Assembly (NCBI RefSeq): GCF_004363805.1
Contig: NZ_SNZP01000005.1
Location: 93,721 to 157,720 of the forward strand
Length of the DNA stretch: 64,000 nucleotides
From: Paludibacterium purpuratum
GTDB taxonomy: Bacteria > Pseudomonadota > Gammaproteobacteria > Burkholderiales > Chromobacteriaceae
Direction of reading: 5' to 3'
Under the pieces are notes generated by a model, which saw only the letters and a list, made by a program, of their open reading frames with translations, was not told the DNA's origin and did no database searches. How positions within the stretch are numbered: the stretch's first letter is position 1; each line of letters opens with the position of its first letter. Shown one piece after another: positions 28,921 through 39,724 of the stretch. Both the position numbers and the translations under genes were made by a program.

Positions 28921-29718
28921 ATGCAATTGGATGAGATTTATGTACACCCGCTGAAGTCGGGTCGAGGTATCGAGTATTCGCAGGCGTATGCCGGCATTTC
29001 TGGGCTCTTGCACGATCGCGAGTGGCTAGTGGTCGGTGCGGATGGCAATTTTTTGACTGGGCGCACGCACCCGCAGATGGTGCGCATCGAGATTGAGCTG
29101 ATCCCCGGTGCGGCACTGCTCAAAGCACCGGCCATGGATCCGATATTGGCGATGGCGACGGTGTATGACACGCCCGTCGAATGCCAGGTCTGGGGCGATG
29201 GCTTCGTCGCCTATCACGGCGATCAGCAGGTGGATCGCTGGGTCAGTCAGGTCATGGGAGAGCCTTGCCGGCTACTCTGGCTTGGCCAAAAACCGACGCG
29301 ATGCCAGAAAGATCGCGACGACGCCTTGTCGTTCGCCGATGGTTATCCCTACTTGCTGGTCAACCAGTCGTCGCTGGAAGCACTGAATCAAGAGCTGGCC
29401 AAGTCTGTCACGAGTCGGCATTTCCGCCCGAACCTGGTGATCAGCGGCGCCGCGCCTTACGAGGAGGATGATTGGCAGACAATCCGTATTGGCGAGGTTT
29501 CGTTCGAAGTCACCAAGCCCTGCTCGCGCTGCGTACTGACCACGGTCGACCCGGCGACCGGTGAAAAGGACGCCGGCACCGAGCCGCTCAAGACGCTGAT
29601 CCGCACACGGCAATTGCCGGAGGGAATCTGCTTTGGCATCAATCTACGCGCGTTGAACGAAGGCGTGGTGCGCGTGGGAGACCAGCTGGAAGTGCTGGAA
29701 AGCCGCTACGCATTCTGA
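28921..29718 (+). CDS. MOSC domain protein, YcbX-like (265 aa)
   Basis: MOSC N-terminal beta-barrel (about 1-115, LDEIYVHPLKSGRG) followed by the MOSC domain (about 125-262) with FRPNLVISGA and the molybdenum-coordinating Cys in KPCSRCVLTTVDPATG. Relatives (YcbX, mARC) bind molybdenum cofactor and reduce N-hydroxylated compounds. It lacks the C-terminal 2Fe-2S ferredoxin domain of E. coli YcbX, so it would need a separate electron donor. GAGG lies 8 bases before the ATG. Confidence 0.9.
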   Translation: MQLDEIYVHPLKSGRGIEYSQAYAGISGLLHDREWLVVGADGNFLTGRTHPQMVRIEIELIPGAALLKAPAMDPILAMATVYDTPVECQVWGDGFVAYHGDQQVDRWVSQVMGEPCRLLWLGQKPTRCQKDRDDALSFADGYPYLLVNQSSLEALNQELAKSVTSRHFRPNLVISGAAPYEEDDWQTIRIGEVSFEVTKPCSRCVLTTVDPATGEKDAGTEPLKTLIRTRQLPEGICFGINLRALNEGVVRVGDQLEVLESRYAF

Positions 29719-29730
29719 TGCGACACCTGA

Positions 29731-29761
29731 CGCCGCCGGACTCGGCACCGAGTCGGCGGCG
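29731..29761. terminator. Stem-loop between convergent genes
   Basis: Arms CGCCGCC-G-GACTC and GAGTC-GGCGGCG around a 6-base loop, 13 bp after the MOSC gene stop and 5 bp before the stop of the convergent gene. It has no T-run on either strand, so termination is probable only by position. Confidence 0.5.
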
Positions 29762-29765
29762 GGCG

Positions 29766-32102
29766 CTACAGCTTGGTGCTTTGTCGTTCCAGTTGCGCCT
29801 TCTCGTCTTTATCATGCCGCCAATAAGGAACCATCGCCTTCATCAGCGCTTCGAGGGTATTTAACGAACGGATACTTTCCCAATCGCGTAGTGTCGCTTT
29901 TTCCCGCTGGTGCAAATTATAGCGAGTCACGAAGTATGCCAAGTCGACGAACGCCAGGCTCTGCCGGTTCCTCAGCTCGGTCAGCAGGCGGGTCAGCCCC
30001 GGTTGCTGCGCATTGCAAAGCGCCGACCAGCTCAGCGTGCCGGCCGCCACACTATTGAAATACTGGTTCAAGAACCAATAGATATCGCACCCGCTAAACT
30101 GCTTTGGCCCGGCTTTTGTCACTGTAGTGGTTCTCGACGCACCGGCACTCAGCGCGATACCCGTGGCCAGCGGTAGCGCAACGGCGCTGCCGAACGTGGA
30201 AAGCGCGTTGAGTGAAGCCCCGGTTTCTTGCAAGCGAAACGAGGTATCCTCTCCATTGCGCGGCTTGAAATAATTCAGCGTCACATTTCCACCGCCTTGC
30301 AAGGGCAACTCAAGCGAAGCGAGCTTGATGATCAGCTGAGGAAACGCTTTTTTCAGCGCTTGGTTCAGCACGTCTTTCAACTTGCCTATATTTGTTCCCA
30401 ACTGCATCGCCAGGGAAATCTCAAGTATTTCGCCGTCTTGGGTTGGGTCGTCGCTCTTATTGTCTCGCCAGCTTGCTTGCGCCTTTCCGCGCCAGCCCGG
30501 GAGGTCTAGTTGTAGCGAAGCGGCGTACTTCTCTTCTCTCGTCGAGGTTGTTTTGACCAGCCCTCTATCCTCCTGCAGCCGCCCGGCATCGTGGGGGAAG
30601 CGCGGCGAGCCTAACTGCTGATCCATCTGGCGCACCAGCTTGTCCAAATCGGCGTCGGCTGCCACCCAATCCGGATTGCGCTGCCGCATGGTCTTTAAAG
30701 AGAGATACAGCGTTGCACTCCACTTGCCGAATAATTGTTCGATCGAAGCGACACCCTCGTCGCGCATGAAACGCTGGGTTGTCGCCAGCGCCTGGGCCTG
30801 CACGCTCTCGTCAAAGAAACCGTTAGTGAGCTCCATCAGTTGCACGACCATGCCAACGCGGGTCGACAAGGCATCGAGCACCTCAGGCCAGCGAGTGGTT
30901 TCGGGCAAGTTGTACTGCGCTAGTTTCAGATCCAGTTGCAATTGTTCATCGCGGGTCAACATGGTTGAAGGATCGAGTACCTGCAGAAACGACAGGGGTT
31001 CGGCTTTCTCCGTCGTGGCGACATCGACGTTGGCACTCATGGCGACGCCGAGCCGATTTTTGTTCGGTAACACCGATGCACCGCCGGAAAATTTCAACTC
31101 GCCGGTATAACCCGAGATGCGACTCAGGCTACCCTCTTGGAGTAGCGGAAATTCCGTTGTCTGCCCAGGCCAACCGATAACGGTCAACATGAGATTGAGC
31201 CGTTCGCGGCCGCTATGCGCCTGGTTGAGCAAATTGACGTGCCGCTTGAGCGGATCCGTCCCATGCCCGCTGTCGACCAACAGGCGTTTCAGCTCGCGAT
31301 TGAGATGTAGCGGACTCTGACTTGCGACATATTCCTCCATATCACGGTATGTGCGCCGTTCCCCAGTGCGATATCGCCCGCTCAGTTCGAAACCGGCATC
31401 GACCAGCGCGGGGATAACAGTGCCCTTTACATCGGCACCAAGCTTGGCGGCCCGCATGTACTCTTCCGTGAATACGCCACCTTTGCCGAGCGCCTTACTA
31501 CGCGTCAGATCGCCCGCCGCCGAGATGCCAAGCGTCACACCTACGCCCAAGCGCAGCCCCAATTGCCCGCTGACGCTATCCGAGACCCCACTGCCGGGTT
31601 GTTTCATCCAGCGTAGCGCCTGCAGCATGCAACGCGCGTTTTCGTTGAATACCTGCTGGTTATGGCCTGCGCTCGCGTGCACGATCAGGGCATCGATCAA
31701 TGGACTGGCAAATTGAGACAACCATTGGGATTTCAATGCTTTCAGCCAACCGATCAATTCGCGGCTAGCCTCCAGTTCCAGCACTTCGCGCTTTGTGGCT
31801 TTCGGGCCAAGCCCCACGAGCAAGCTGCTGGCAGGATTCTGCAACAAGATGCGCAGCTGCACGAATGCTTCGGGCGGAGAACGACGAGCAGCACTGCCAG
31901 ACAGGGTGTCGCTCGCCTGCTCTTTTTCCCAGTGTGTCAGCAAGGATTCACATAAAGCACGCCACGCCTGTGTCATCAGTTGCAAGTCTTTGTCGAGCAA
32001 CGATGTTGGAGGATCTTGGCTCGGGGAGGTCGTCAGGAGGGGAAATTCGTTCTGCGCCGCATAGGCATAGCGATGCGCGATTACCGTGTTACGGTTTGAC
32101 AT
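29766..32102 (-). CDS. Large protein of unknown function (778 aa)
   Basis: I do not recognise this protein. There is no signal peptide or clear membrane helix. The first 160 residues are helical. Many later stretches have the alternating pattern of amphipathic beta-strands with Gly at turns: LGLRLGVGVTLGISAAGD (about 185-202), SGYTGELKFSGGASVL, RLGVAMSANVDVA, KYAASLQLDLPGW, LEISLAMQLG, GGNVTLNYFKP and VALPLATGIALSAGA (about 640-655). Helical segments lie between and at the C-terminus, which is rich in charged residues. ATG at 32102 (GGA at 8 bases) is preferred over GTG at 32108. Flanked by housekeeping genes; a monocistronic gene. Confidence 0.72.
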   Translation of the reverse strand: MSNRNTVIAHRYAYAAQNEFPLLTTSPSQDPPTSLLDKDLQLMTQAWRALCESLLTHWEKEQASDTLSGSAARRSPPEAFVQLRILLQNPASSLLVGLGPKATKREVLELEASRELIGWLKALKSQWLSQFASPLIDALIVHASAGHNQQVFNENARCMLQALRWMKQPGSGVSDSVSGQLGLRLGVGVTLGISAAGDLTRSKALGKGGVFTEEYMRAAKLGADVKGTVIPALVDAGFELSGRYRTGERRTYRDMEEYVASQSPLHLNRELKRLLVDSGHGTDPLKRHVNLLNQAHSGRERLNLMLTVIGWPGQTTEFPLLQEGSLSRISGYTGELKFSGGASVLPNKNRLGVAMSANVDVATTEKAEPLSFLQVLDPSTMLTRDEQLQLDLKLAQYNLPETTRWPEVLDALSTRVGMVVQLMELTNGFFDESVQAQALATTQRFMRDEGVASIEQLFGKWSATLYLSLKTMRQRNPDWVAADADLDKLVRQMDQQLGSPRFPHDAGRLQEDRGLVKTTSTREEKYAASLQLDLPGWRGKAQASWRDNKSDDPTQDGEILEISLAMQLGTNIGKLKDVLNQALKKAFPQLIIKLASLELPLQGGGNVTLNYFKPRNGEDTSFRLQETGASLNALSTFGSAVALPLATGIALSAGASRTTTVTKAGPKQFSGCDIYWFLNQYFNSVAAGTLSWSALCNAQQPGLTRLLTELRNRQSLAFVDLAYFVTRYNLHQREKATLRDWESIRSLNTLEALMKAMVPYWRHDKDEKAQLERQSTKL

Positions 32103-32224
32103 AGCCACATTCCATTAGTCAATGCACAGGAACAGGCTATTGCTAAATCGATGAAGCCCCCATAAGTCGACTCTTAGTATGTGCACGGCGCTGTACGACG
32201 CACAGCGCCGGTCGAATGCACAAT

Positions 32225-32256
32225 AAAAAAAGCCAGCTCTTGCGAGCTGGCTTTTT
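32225..32256. terminator. Bidirectional intrinsic terminator at the end of the alpha operon
   Basis: Arms AGCCAGCTC and GAGCTGGCT with loop TTGC, flanked by six A on the left and five T on the right, so it can act on both strands. It lies 22 bp after the rplQ stop. Confidence 0.92.
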
Positions 32257-32274
32257 CCGAATACCGCCGAGTGT

Positions 32275-32667
32275 TTACTCAGCAGATTCGTCAGCGGCAA
32301 CCAGGCCTTCAGCACGATCCACCAGCTCAACCAGAGCCAGCGGCGCGTTGTCGCCCTTGCGGAAGCCACACTTCAGAATACGCAGATAACCGCCATTGCG
32401 GGCAGCGAAGCGCGGGCCGAGCACGTCGAACAACTTGACGACGATTTCGCGATCACGGGTACGGTCAAAGGCCAGGCGGCGGTTAGCCAGCGAGGGAGCT
32501 TTGCCCAGGGTGATCAGCGGCTCTGCCACACGGCGCAGTTCCTTGGCCTTCGGCAGCGTGGTCACGATTGCTTCGTGACGCAGCAGCGAGTTAGCCATGT
32601 TGCGCAGCATCGCCAGACGATGGCTGGTCGTGCGGTTCAGTTTACGATTACTGTAACGATGACGCAT
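32275..32667 (-). CDS. rplQ: 50S ribosomal protein L17 (130 aa)
   Basis: Large-subunit protein near the exit tunnel. Begins [17 protein letters not shown], the invariant L17 start, with [16 protein letters not shown] in the core. Final gene of the alpha operon (rpsM-rpsK-rpsD-rpoA-rplQ), 66 bp after rpoA and before a strong terminator. Confidence 0.98.
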   Translation of the reverse strand: MRHRYSNRKLNRTTSHRLAMLRNMANSLLRHEAIVTTLPKAKELRRVAEPLITLGKAPSLANRRLAFDRTRDREIVVKLFDVLGPRFAARNGGYLRILKCGFRKGDNAPLALVELVDRAEGLVAADESAE

Positions 32668-32733
32668 TGTTAATGTCCTTTAGTCTCAAACCTTGCGGTG
32701 TTCCGCAAAGCCATAAGGCTTTTGGCAAAAGCC

Positions 32734-33723
32734 TTACGGCTTTTCCAGCCCAGCTGGCGGCCAGTTCTCCAGCTTCATGCCCAGAGTCAGGCCCTTGGAG
32801 GCAAGAACTTCCTTAATCTCGTTCAGAGATTTACGGCCCAGATTCGGCGTCTTGAGCAGTTCAGTCTCAGTCCGCTGGATCAGGTCGCCGATGTAGTAGA
32901 TGTTCTCGGCCTTCAGGCAATTTGCAGAACGAACCGTGAGTTCAAGATCGTCTACCGGACGCAGCAGGATCGGATCGATCGGCGGCGCCTTTTCAACGAC
33001 TTCTTCAACCGCAGTGCCCTGGAGATCGGCAAAGATCGACAGCTGATCAATCAGGATGCGAGCAGCGCTACGCACTGCCTGTTCCGGCTCGACAACGCCA
33101 TTGGTCTCGATATCGAGAACCAGACGGTCGAGGTCGGTACGCTGTTCCACACGGGCGCTTTCCACGGAATAGCTCACGCGGCGAACCGGCGAGAAGGAAG
33201 CGTCCATCTGGATCGTACCGATGGAACGGTTGTCATCATGATTGGAACGAGCGGAGACGGGCTGGTAGCCACGACCCTTTTCGACCTTCACTTCGAGCTC
33301 GATCTTGCCGCCTGCGGCGAGGTGACAAATCACGTGGTCCGGATTGATCACTTCGACGTCGTGCGGCAATTCGATATCGCCAGCCAAAACAGCGCCTTCA
33401 CCTTCTTTACGAAGGGTCAGTACGACGCTGTCGCGACCATGCAGCTTAAGTACGACGCCCTTGAGGTTCAGCAGGATGTCGACAACATCCTCGCGTACGC
33501 CGTCAAGTGCGGAATACTCATGCAGAACGCCAGCGATGGTCACTTCGGTCGGAGCGTAACCCGGCATCGACGACAGCAGAATGCGACGCAGCGAATTGCC
33601 CAAAGTATGGGCATAGCCACGCTCGAACGGCTCCATCGACACACGAGCATGCGTAGCCGAAATCGGTTGGACGTCGATGATTCGAGGTTTCAGAAATTCC
33701 GAAGCGCTGTTTTGCATAGTCAT
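32734..33723 (-). CDS. rpoA: RNA polymerase alpha subunit (329 aa)
   Basis: Dimerises to nucleate RNA polymerase assembly. The N-terminal domain (about 1-235) has [30 protein letters not shown] core residues; a linker leads to the C-terminal domain (about 250-329) with the NCLKAENI helix and [18 protein letters not shown] that contact UP elements and activators. Normal length. Lies 17 bp after rpsD. Confidence 0.98.
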   Translation of the reverse strand: MTMQNSASEFLKPRIIDVQPISATHARVSMEPFERGYAHTLGNSLRRILLSSMPGYAPTEVTIAGVLHEYSALDGVREDVVDILLNLKGVVLKLHGRDSVVLTLRKEGEGAVLAGDIELPHDVEVINPDHVICHLAAGGKIELEVKVEKGRGYQPVSARSNHDDNRSIGTIQMDASFSPVRRVSYSVESARVEQRTDLDRLVLDIETNGVVEPEQAVRSAARILIDQLSIFADLQGTAVEEVVEKAPPIDPILLRPVDDLELTVRSANCLKAENIYYIGDLIQRTETELLKTPNLGRKSLNEIKEVLASKGLTLGMKLENWPPAGLEKP

Positions 33724-33740
33724 TCCCTAAGAGCTAGCGA

Positions 33741-34361
33741 TTACTTGGAGTAAAATTCCACAACGAGCTGTTCGTTGATATCGCTAGACAGTTCGGAACG
33801 TTCCGGAGCGCTCTTGTAAACGCCTTCCATCTTCTTCGAATCAACAGTTACCCAGGAGGGGAAGCCGCTTTGTTCAGCCAGGGACAAGGCTTCGGCGACG
33901 CGAGCTTGCTTCTTGGCTTTTTCACGCACGGCAACCACGTCGCCAGACTTGACCTGGAAAGACGGAATATTCACAACCTGGCCGTTTACCACGATGGCCT
34001 TGTGGCTTACCAACTGGCGCGATTCGGCGCGAGTGGAGCCAAAGCCCATGCGATATACAACGTTGTCGAGGCGGGACTCGAGCAGTTTCAGCAGGTTTTC
34101 GCCGGTGGAACCCTTGCGACGAACAGCTTCCGCAAAGTAATTGCGGAACTGACGTTCAAGGACGCCATAAATACGGCGAATCTTTTGTTTTTCACGCAGC
34201 TGTACGCCGTATTCCGACAGGCGGCCTTTGCGGGCGCCATGTTGGCCGGGTACGCTATCCAGTTTGCACTTGGAATCCAGTGCACGACGCGCGCTCTTCA
34301 AAAAGAGGTCGGTGCCTTCGCGGCGCGCGAGTTTACATTTCGGGCCGATATAACGTGCCAT
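33741..34361 (-). CDS. rpsD: 30S ribosomal protein S4 (206 aa)
   Basis: Primary 16S rRNA binder and, in E. coli, translational repressor of the alpha operon. [21 protein letters not shown] start and an S4 RNA-binding domain (about 96-160, [11 protein letters not shown] and [17 protein letters not shown]). It lacks the zinc-binding N-terminal cysteines (only Cys9 and Cys31 are seen). Confidence 0.98.
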   Translation of the reverse strand: MARYIGPKCKLARREGTDLFLKSARRALDSKCKLDSVPGQHGARKGRLSEYGVQLREKQKIRRIYGVLERQFRNYFAEAVRRKGSTGENLLKLLESRLDNVVYRMGFGSTRAESRQLVSHKAIVVNGQVVNIPSFQVKSGDVVAVREKAKKQARVAEALSLAEQSGFPSWVTVDSKKMEGVYKSAPERSELSSDINEQLVVEFYSK

Positions 34362-34378
34362 GTCTCACACTCTCCGAA

Positions 34379-34774
34379 TTAAATACGACGTTTCTTAGGC
34401 GGACGGCAGCCGTTATGCGGCACCGGCGTCACGTCGGAGATGCTGGTAATCTTGAAACCAAGCGCGTTGAGAGCACGAACAGCGGACTCGCGACCCGGTC
34501 CCGGGCCCTTGATCCGTACTTCGAGGTTCTTCACACCATATTCTTGGGCAACTTTACCAGCGTGCTCCGCTGCTACCTGAGCAGCAAAGGGTGTACTCTT
34601 GCGCGAGCCCTTAAAACCAGCGCCGCCAGAGGTAGCCCAAGACAGTGCATTGCCTTGACGGTCGGTGATAGTGATGATGGTGTTGTTGAACGAAGCGTGC
34701 ACATGCACGATGCCTTCGCTCACGCTCTTGCGCACTTTTTTACGTACACGGACAGCTGTGTTTGCTTTAGCCAT
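34379..34774 (-). CDS. rpsK: 30S ribosomal protein S11 (131 aa)
   Basis: Platform protein near the mRNA exit. [32 protein letters not shown] core and the C-terminal signature [22 protein letters not shown] are intact. Between rpsM and rpsD in the alpha operon. Confidence 0.98.
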   Translation of the reverse strand: MAKANTAVRVRKKVRKSVSEGIVHVHASFNNTIITITDRQGNALSWATSGGAGFKGSRKSTPFAAQVAAEHAGKVAQEYGVKNLEVRIKGPGPGRESAVRALNALGFKITSISDVTPVPHNGCRPPKKRRI

Positions 34775-34791
34775 TATCTGTGTTCCTTAAG

Positions 34792-35154
34792 TTACTTCTT
34801 GCCGGCAATCGCCTTGCGCGGACCCTTGCGAGTACGAGCGTTGGTACGAGTGCGTTGGCCACGGCACGGCAAACCGCGACGGTGGCGCATGCCGCGATAG
34901 CAGCCCATGTCCATCAGTCGCTTGATGCTCATCGTGACTTCGCGACGAAGGTCACCTTCGGTGACGAACTTCGAAACTTCAACACGCAGAGCTTCCATTT
35001 CGGCCTCGGTCAGATCCTTGACTTTCGTCGAGGCAGCCACGCCAGCAGACTTACAAATCAGCTGAGCGCGGGTTTGACCGATGCCGTAAATTGCCTGCAG
35101 GCCGATAACGGCATGTGCATGATTGGGGATATTTACCCCTGCAATACGGGCCAT
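34792..35154 (-). CDS. rpsM: 30S ribosomal protein S13 (120 aa)
   Basis: Head protein that bridges to the large subunit and touches P-site tRNA. Starts [19 protein letters not shown] and ends with the basic tail [16 protein letters not shown] [18 protein letters not shown]. First gene of the alpha operon, downstream of a recognisable promoter. Confidence 0.98.
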   Translation of the reverse strand: MARIAGVNIPNHAHAVIGLQAIYGIGQTRAQLICKSAGVAASTKVKDLTEAEMEALRVEVSKFVTEGDLRREVTMSIKRLMDMGCYRGMRHRRGLPCRGQRTRTNARTRKGPRKAIAGKK

Positions 35155-35192
35155 TCTCTTTCCTTAAGCCTTAAGACCTTGAAAAGGTTGCG

Positions 35193-35221
35193 ATTGTAAC
35201 ACGCAATCCCAGGACTAACAA
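35193..35221 (-). promoter_or_regulatory. Sigma70-type promoter of the alpha operon
   Basis: On the minus strand, -35 TTGTTA (35216-35221) and -10 TACAAT (35193-35198) are separated by 17 bp. Transcription would start near 35186, giving a leader of about 32 nt before rpsM. The -35 lies just inside the gap after rpmJ. Confidence 0.6.
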
Positions 35222-35224
35222 ATA

Positions 35225-35338
35225 TTAGCCCTGCTTTTGCTTGTGACGGGGGTCCGTGCAGATCACTCGAACTACGCGATTGCGACGGATAATTTTGCAG
35301 TTACGGCAAATTTTCTTTACCGAAGGCTGTACTCGCAT
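35225..35338 (-). CDS. rpmJ: 50S ribosomal protein L36 (37 aa)
   Basis: Smallest large-subunit protein. The translation begins [20 protein letters not shown] and ends DPRHKQKQG. It is the zinc-ribbon form: Cys11, Cys14, Cys27 and His32 are all present. Lies between infA and rpsM, 33 bp after infA. Confidence 0.97.
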   Translation of the reverse strand: MRVQPSVKKICRNCKIIRRNRVVRVICTDPRHKQKQG

Positions 35339-35371
35339 TTCAGTTCCTTTCAATCTAAAAGAGCGAGTGCG

Positions 35372-35590
35372 TCATTTCGCACGGAACACGATGCGCGCTT
35401 TGGACAGGTCATAGGGGGTCAATTCCACCGTGACCTTATCTCCCGGAAGAATGCGGATGTAGTGCATCCGCATCTTCCCGGAAATATGTCCGAGCACTAT
35501 GTGTCCATTCTCTAGCTGGACCCTGAACATTGCGTTAGGCAAATTTTCAAGGACCTCGCCTTGCATCTGGATGGTGTCTTCCTTAGCCAT
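35372..35590 (-). CDS. infA: Translation initiation factor IF-1 (72 aa)
   Basis: OB-fold factor that binds the ribosomal A site during initiation. [20 protein letters not shown] start and [20 protein letters not shown] are characteristic; length of 72 is standard. Placed 23 bp after secY, as in many betaproteobacteria. Confidence 0.98.
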   Translation of the reverse strand: MAKEDTIQMQGEVLENLPNAMFRVQLENGHIVLGHISGKMRMHYIRILPGDKVTVELTPYDLSKARIVFRAK

Positions 35591-35613
35591 AGAACCCAGT
35601 GTCAACTCGTTTA

Positions 35614-36933
35614 TCAGCGGGTAAGAGCATTGCCTTTGAAGTTAGCCTTCTTCAGCAAACTCTCATACTGGTGAGACAATACGTAGGATTGAACCTGCGC
35701 CATGAAATCCATGGTAACCACTACGATAATCAGCAGCGAGGTACCACCGAAGTAGAACGGAGCGTTCCACTTCAAAACCAGGAATTCAGGAAGCAAGCAA
35801 ACCAACGTGATATAGATCGCACCGATAAGCGTCAGACGCAGCGTGATCTTCTCGATATAACGAGAGGTCTGCTCACCTGGACGATAGCCCGGGATGAACG
35901 CGCCACTTTTCTTCAGGTTATCTGCCGTATCCTTCGGATTGAACATCAATGCCGTATAGAAATAGCAGAAGAAGATAATGGCCGCTGAGTACAGCAGGAC
36001 GTAGATCGGTTGCCCAGGATGCAGCTTATCGGCAACACTCTTCATCCAGCCCAGACCATCCGTATTACCAAACCAACCGAGTGCGGTGGCCGGAAACAGG
36101 ATGATGCTAGAAGCGAAAATCGGCGGAATCACCCCTGCCATGTTGAGCTTGAGCGGCAAATGCGTGCTCTGGCCCTGCATGACTCGATTACCGACTTGTC
36201 GTTTGGCGTAGTTCACCAGCACCTTGCGTTGACCGCGTTCGACGAAGACGACGACATAGGTAACAAGGAGAACACCGACAAACAGCACGACGGCAAACAG
36301 AAGCGGTAGCGAACCCTGACTGGTCAGAGTCAAGGTCTTACCGATCGCCGCGGGAACACCGGAGGCAATACCGGCGCAGATGATCAAGGAGATACCGTTG
36401 CCGATACCCCGCTCGGTAATCTGCTCACCAAGCCACATAAGGAACATGGTGCCGGTCACCAGGGTGACCACGGTGGTCAGGTAAAACTCCCATTGGGCAG
36501 TTACCACCAGATTGGGCTGCTTATAAAGCATAACCGCAATGCTGAAGCTCTGGAACGAGGCCAACACTACAGTCGCGTAACGTGTGTACTGGGTTACCTT
36601 GCGACGTCCCGCGTCACCCTCCTTCTTCAGCTCCTTGAGACTGGGGATAACCTCAGCCGCAAGTTGCAGAATGATGGAGGCCGAAATATACGGCATGATG
36701 CCCAAGGCAAAAACCGTAAATCGGGACAGGGCGCCCCCCGAGAACATGTTGAACATGTCGAGGAGCCCTGTCTGCGACGTGCGGAACAACTTCGCTAGCT
36801 CGGCAGGATTGATCCCGGGAACCGGAATGTGCGCGCCGATACGGAAAACGATCAACGCCCCGATCAGGAACCAGATCCGGCTCTTCAGATCACCAAACTT
36901 ATTGGCTTTTGCCACTATCGAAGTATTCGCCAC
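35614..36933 (-). CDS. secY: Protein translocase subunit SecY (439 aa)
   Basis: Central pore of the Sec translocon with ten membrane helices. Signatures: [16 protein letters not shown] in helix 2 and the region [18 protein letters not shown]. The start is GTG (36933), 11 bp after rplO, with AAGG upstream. Last large gene of the spc operon. Confidence 0.97.
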   Translation of the reverse strand: MANTSIVAKANKFGDLKSRIWFLIGALIVFRIGAHIPVPGINPAELAKLFRTSQTGLLDMFNMFSGGALSRFTVFALGIMPYISASIILQLAAEVIPSLKELKKEGDAGRRKVTQYTRYATVVLASFQSFSIAVMLYKQPNLVVTAQWEFYLTTVVTLVTGTMFLMWLGEQITERGIGNGISLIICAGIASGVPAAIGKTLTLTSQGSLPLLFAVVLFVGVLLVTYVVVFVERGQRKVLVNYAKRQVGNRVMQGQSTHLPLKLNMAGVIPPIFASSIILFPATALGWFGNTDGLGWMKSVADKLHPGQPIYVLLYSAAIIFFCYFYTALMFNPKDTADNLKKSGAFIPGYRPGEQTSRYIEKITLRLTLIGAIYITLVCLLPEFLVLKWNAPFYFGGTSLLIIVVVTMDFMAQVQSYVLSHQYESLLKKANFKGNALTR

Positions 36934-36944
36934 GTACGTGTGCC

Positions 36945-37379
36945 TTATTCAACAATACTGCCGCCAGCTGCCTCAATTGCGGCGCGAGCACCGGCCGTAG
37001 CGGCCAGACCACGCAGCTTGACAGCACGCTCAATCTTACCGGACAGGATGACCTTGGCAGTGATTGCCACGGCATTAACCACGCCAGCTTGCTTGAGGGC
37101 GAGCAGATCGATTTCGTCAACCGGCAGCAGATTCAGTTCGGACAAACGAACTTCAGCCACTTTGCCAGCCGTCAGGGACTTGAAGCCACGCTTCGGCAGG
37201 CGACGTTGCAGCGGCATTTGACCGCCTTCGAAGCCCACCTTGTGGAAACCGCCCGCACGGCTCTTTTGACCCTTGTGGCCACGGCCACCAGTCTTGCCCA
37301 GGCCGCTGCCGATACCACGGCCAACGCGACGCTTGGCATGCTTGGCGCCGACACCAGGTTGAATGGTATTCAGTTCCAT
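36945..37379 (-). CDS. rplO: 50S ribosomal protein L15 (144 aa)
   Basis: Late-assembly protein of the large subunit. [20 protein letters not shown] start and the glycine-rich [19 protein letters not shown] segment. An in-frame ATG at 37394 would add five residues overlapping rpmD and is not family-like. Confidence 0.97.
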   Translation of the reverse strand: MELNTIQPGVGAKHAKRRVGRGIGSGLGKTGGRGHKGQKSRAGGFHKVGFEGGQMPLQRRLPKRGFKSLTAGKVAEVRLSELNLLPVDEIDLLALKQAGVVNAVAITAKVILSGKIERAVKLRGLAATAGARAAIEAAGGSIVE

Positions 37380-37381
37380 GC

Positions 37382-37567
37382 TTAGCCCTCGCATTTCAGC
37401 AGGTAGCTGATCTTGTTGATCATGCCACGGTTCTCAGGCGTATCGATCACTTCGACAGTCTGACGAATCTTCTTCAGACCCAGACCGCGAGCGCAAGCCT
37501 TGTGGGACTCCAGACGGCCGATGAGGCTCTTCACCAGAGTCACCTTGACAGTCTTGGTGTTACTCAT
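37382..37567 (-). CDS. rpmD: 50S ribosomal protein L30 (61 aa)
   Basis: Small large-subunit protein with [23 protein letters not shown] and the conserved [12 protein letters not shown] end. The start overlaps the end of rpsE by 8 bp, and rplO begins 3 bp after its stop. Confidence 0.97.
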   Translation of the reverse strand: MSNTKTVKVTLVKSLIGRLESHKACARGLGLKKIRQTVEVIDTPENRGMINKISYLLKCEG

Positions 37568-38078
37568 GATCCACCCCCAGAATTTCTTCGACGGTCAGAC
37601 CGCGCTTGGCCGCAATCTGCGACGGAACGCAGATCTTGTTCAAGCCGTCCAGCGTGGCGCGAACCACGTTGTACGGGTTGGTCGAACCCTGAATCTTGGC
37701 GGATACGTTGCGAACGCCCATGGCTTCAAAGATTGCGCGCATCGGACCACCGGCCTTGACACCGGTACCTTCCTTAGCGGGCTGCATCAGAACGGTGGTA
37801 GCACCGTGCTGACCGTGAACGGCGTGATGCAAAGTGCCATTCTTCAACGGAATCTTTACCAGATTGCGGCGAGCTTGTTCCATTGCCTTCTGTACGGCAA
37901 CCGGCACTTCCTTCGAGCGACCTTTGCCCATGCCGATACTGCCGTCGCCATCACCTACCACGGTGAGAGCGGAGAAAGCCATAATGCGACCGCCCTTCAC
38001 CACTTTGGTGACGCGGTTGACGCTGATCATTTTTTCGACCAGACCGTCGCCACGATCTTCCATTTCGTGCTTAGCCAT
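37560..38078 (-). CDS. rpsE: 30S ribosomal protein S5 (172 aa)
   Basis: Two-domain small-subunit protein involved in decoding fidelity and helicase action at the mRNA entry. [22 protein letters not shown] and the [19 protein letters not shown] segment are conserved. 13 bp after rplR. Confidence 0.98.
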   Translation of the reverse strand: MAKHEMEDRGDGLVEKMISVNRVTKVVKGGRIMAFSALTVVGDGDGSIGMGKGRSKEVPVAVQKAMEQARRNLVKIPLKNGTLHHAVHGQHGATTVLMQPAKEGTGVKAGGPMRAIFEAMGVRNVSAKIQGSTNPYNVVRATLDGLNKICVPSQIAAKRGLTVEEILGVDHE

Positions 38079-38091
38079 TCTTCACTCCGAA

Positions 38092-38445
38092 TTAGAATAC
38101 CAGACCGTGTTCGCGGGCGGCGTCAGCCAGTGCCTTGATGCGGCCGTGGTACTTGAACCCCGAGCGATCGAACGACACGGTTTGGATGCCGGCGGCCTTG
38201 GCTTTTTCAGCAATACGCTTGCCGATCAGGGCCGCTGCGTTCACGTTGCCACCATTGGCGATGTCGGCGCGCACTTCGGCTTCCAGCGTGGAAGCGCTTG
38301 CAAGTACCTTGCTACCGGTCTCGTCAATGATCTGAGCGTAAATGTGGCAGTTGGTGCGGAATACTGCGAGACGCACCATCTTGAGCTCCGCAATCCGAGC
38401 ACGGGTTTTGCGTGCACGGCGGAGTCGAGCTTGTTTCTTGTCCAT
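38092..38445 (-). CDS. rplR: 50S ribosomal protein L18 (117 aa)
   Basis: Binds 5S rRNA together with L5 and L25. [20 protein letters not shown] and the end [24 protein letters not shown] are diagnostic. Length 117 is standard. Confidence 0.98.
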   Translation of the reverse strand: MDKKQARLRRARKTRARIAELKMVRLAVFRTNCHIYAQIIDETGSKVLASASTLEAEVRADIANGGNVNAAALIGKRIAEKAKAAGIQTVSFDRSGFKYHGRIKALADAAREHGLVF

Positions 38446-38458
38446 ATCAGGGCCTCAG

Positions 38459-38992
38459 TTACTTCTTCTTGGTCTCTTTCAGAACCACGACCTCATCAGC
38501 GTAGCGAACGCCCTTGCCCTTGTACGGTTCCGGCGCGCGGTACGCGCGGACTTCGGCGGCTACTTGGCCGACTTGCTGCTTGTCGGCGCCCTTGATGATG
38601 ATCTCGGTCTGGCTCGGCGTTTCAACCTTCACGCCAGCGGGCATCTTGTGCGCCACCGGGTGGGAGAAACCCAGAGAAAGGTTGAGCACTTCGCCCTGAG
38701 CCTGGGCACGATAGCCCACGCCTACCAGGGTCAGCTTCTTTTCGAAGCCCTTGCTCACACCTTGGACCATGTTGTTGAGAAGCGCACGCAACGTACCCGA
38801 CATGGCACGAGCGAACTTGCTGTCATTCTTGGCTGCGAACGTCAGCTGGCCGTTGTCCAGCTTGACATCCACCTCATCGCACAGCGCGGTGCTGAGGGTG
38901 CCAAGGGAGCCCTTAACGCTCACCTCGGTTGCGTTGAACTTAACTTCAACGCCGGCCGGGATCGCTACAGGATTCTTAGCTACGCGAGACAT
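38459..38992 (-). CDS. rplF: 50S ribosomal protein L6 (177 aa)
   Basis: Binds near the sarcin-ricin loop and the factor-binding site. Two similar L6 domains; starts [15 protein letters not shown] and ends [20 protein letters not shown]. 12 bp after rpsH. Confidence 0.98.
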   Translation of the reverse strand: MSRVAKNPVAIPAGVEVKFNATEVSVKGSLGTLSTALCDEVDVKLDNGQLTFAAKNDSKFARAMSGTLRALLNNMVQGVSKGFEKKLTLVGVGYRAQAQGEVLNLSLGFSHPVAHKMPAGVKVETPSQTEIIIKGADKQQVGQVAAEVRAYRAPEPYKGKGVRYADEVVVLKETKKK

Positions 38993-39004
38993 TACACCCT
39001 CCCC

Positions 39005-39400
39005 TTACGCCACGATGCAGAGCAGCTCACCACCGATACCGGCAGCACGTGCCTTACGGTCGGTCATCACACCTCGGGAGGTGGACAGGATCGCTACGCC
39101 CAGGCCATTCATGACCTTCGGAATTTCAGTGGTGCCCTTGTACACACGCAGGCCAGGACGGGATACGCGCTCGATGCGCTCGATCACCGGACGGCCAGCA
39201 TAGTACTTGAGCTGGATATCGAGAACCGGCTTCTTGGCTTCGCCTGCGACGGCGAAATCCTCGATGTAGCCCTCTTCTTTCAACACCTGCGCAAGTGCAA
39301 TCTTCAGCTTGGAAGACGGCATCGCTACAGCAACCTTGGCGGCGCGCTGAGCGTTGCGGATGCGGGTCAACATATCGGAAATAGGATCATGCATGCTCAT
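39005..39400 (-). CDS. rpsH: 30S ribosomal protein S8 (131 aa)
   Basis: Central-domain 16S rRNA binder and, in E. coli, the repressor of the spc operon. [16 protein letters not shown] start and the [17 protein letters not shown] end. ATG at 39400 is preferred over 39394 because AGGAG is 8 bases before it. Confidence 0.98.
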   Translation of the reverse strand: MSMHDPISDMLTRIRNAQRAAKVAVAMPSSKLKIALAQVLKEEGYIEDFAVAGEAKKPVLDIQLKYYAGRPVIERIERVSRPGLRVYKGTTEIPKVMNGLGVAILSTSRGVMTDRKARAAGIGGELLCIVA

Positions 39401-39414
39401 TTATATGTCTCCTA

Positions 39415-39720
39415 TTACCAGCTGGCCTTCGTAACACCCGGGATTTCGCCTTTGAGGGCGATTTCGCGCAGTTTGTTACGAGCGAGACCAAATTTACGGA
39501 ACACACCACGCGGACGACCGGTGATTGCGCAGCGACGACGCTGGCGAACCGGGCTTGCGTTACGCGGCAGTTGCTGAAGCTTCAGACGGGCCGCAAAACG
39601 CTCTTCTTCCGAGAGGTTCTGGTTGTTGATGATCGCGAGGAGCGCTTCGCGCTTGGCGGCAAACTTGGCAGCCAGCTTAGCGCGCTTCTCTTCACGGTTG
39701 ATCAGTGCTTGTGTCGCCAT
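39415..39720 (-). CDS. rpsN: 30S ribosomal protein S14 (101 aa)
   Basis: Head protein of the small subunit. This is the long, zinc-free form: the C-terminus [26 protein letters not shown] carries only one Cys of the CxxC pairs. 14 bp before rpsH in the spc operon. Confidence 0.98.
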   Translation of the reverse strand: MATQALINREEKRAKLAAKFAAKREALLAIINNQNLSEEERFAARLKLQQLPRNASPVRQRRRCAITGRPRGVFRKFGLARNKLREIALKGEIPGVTKASW

Positions 39721-39724
39721 GTGC

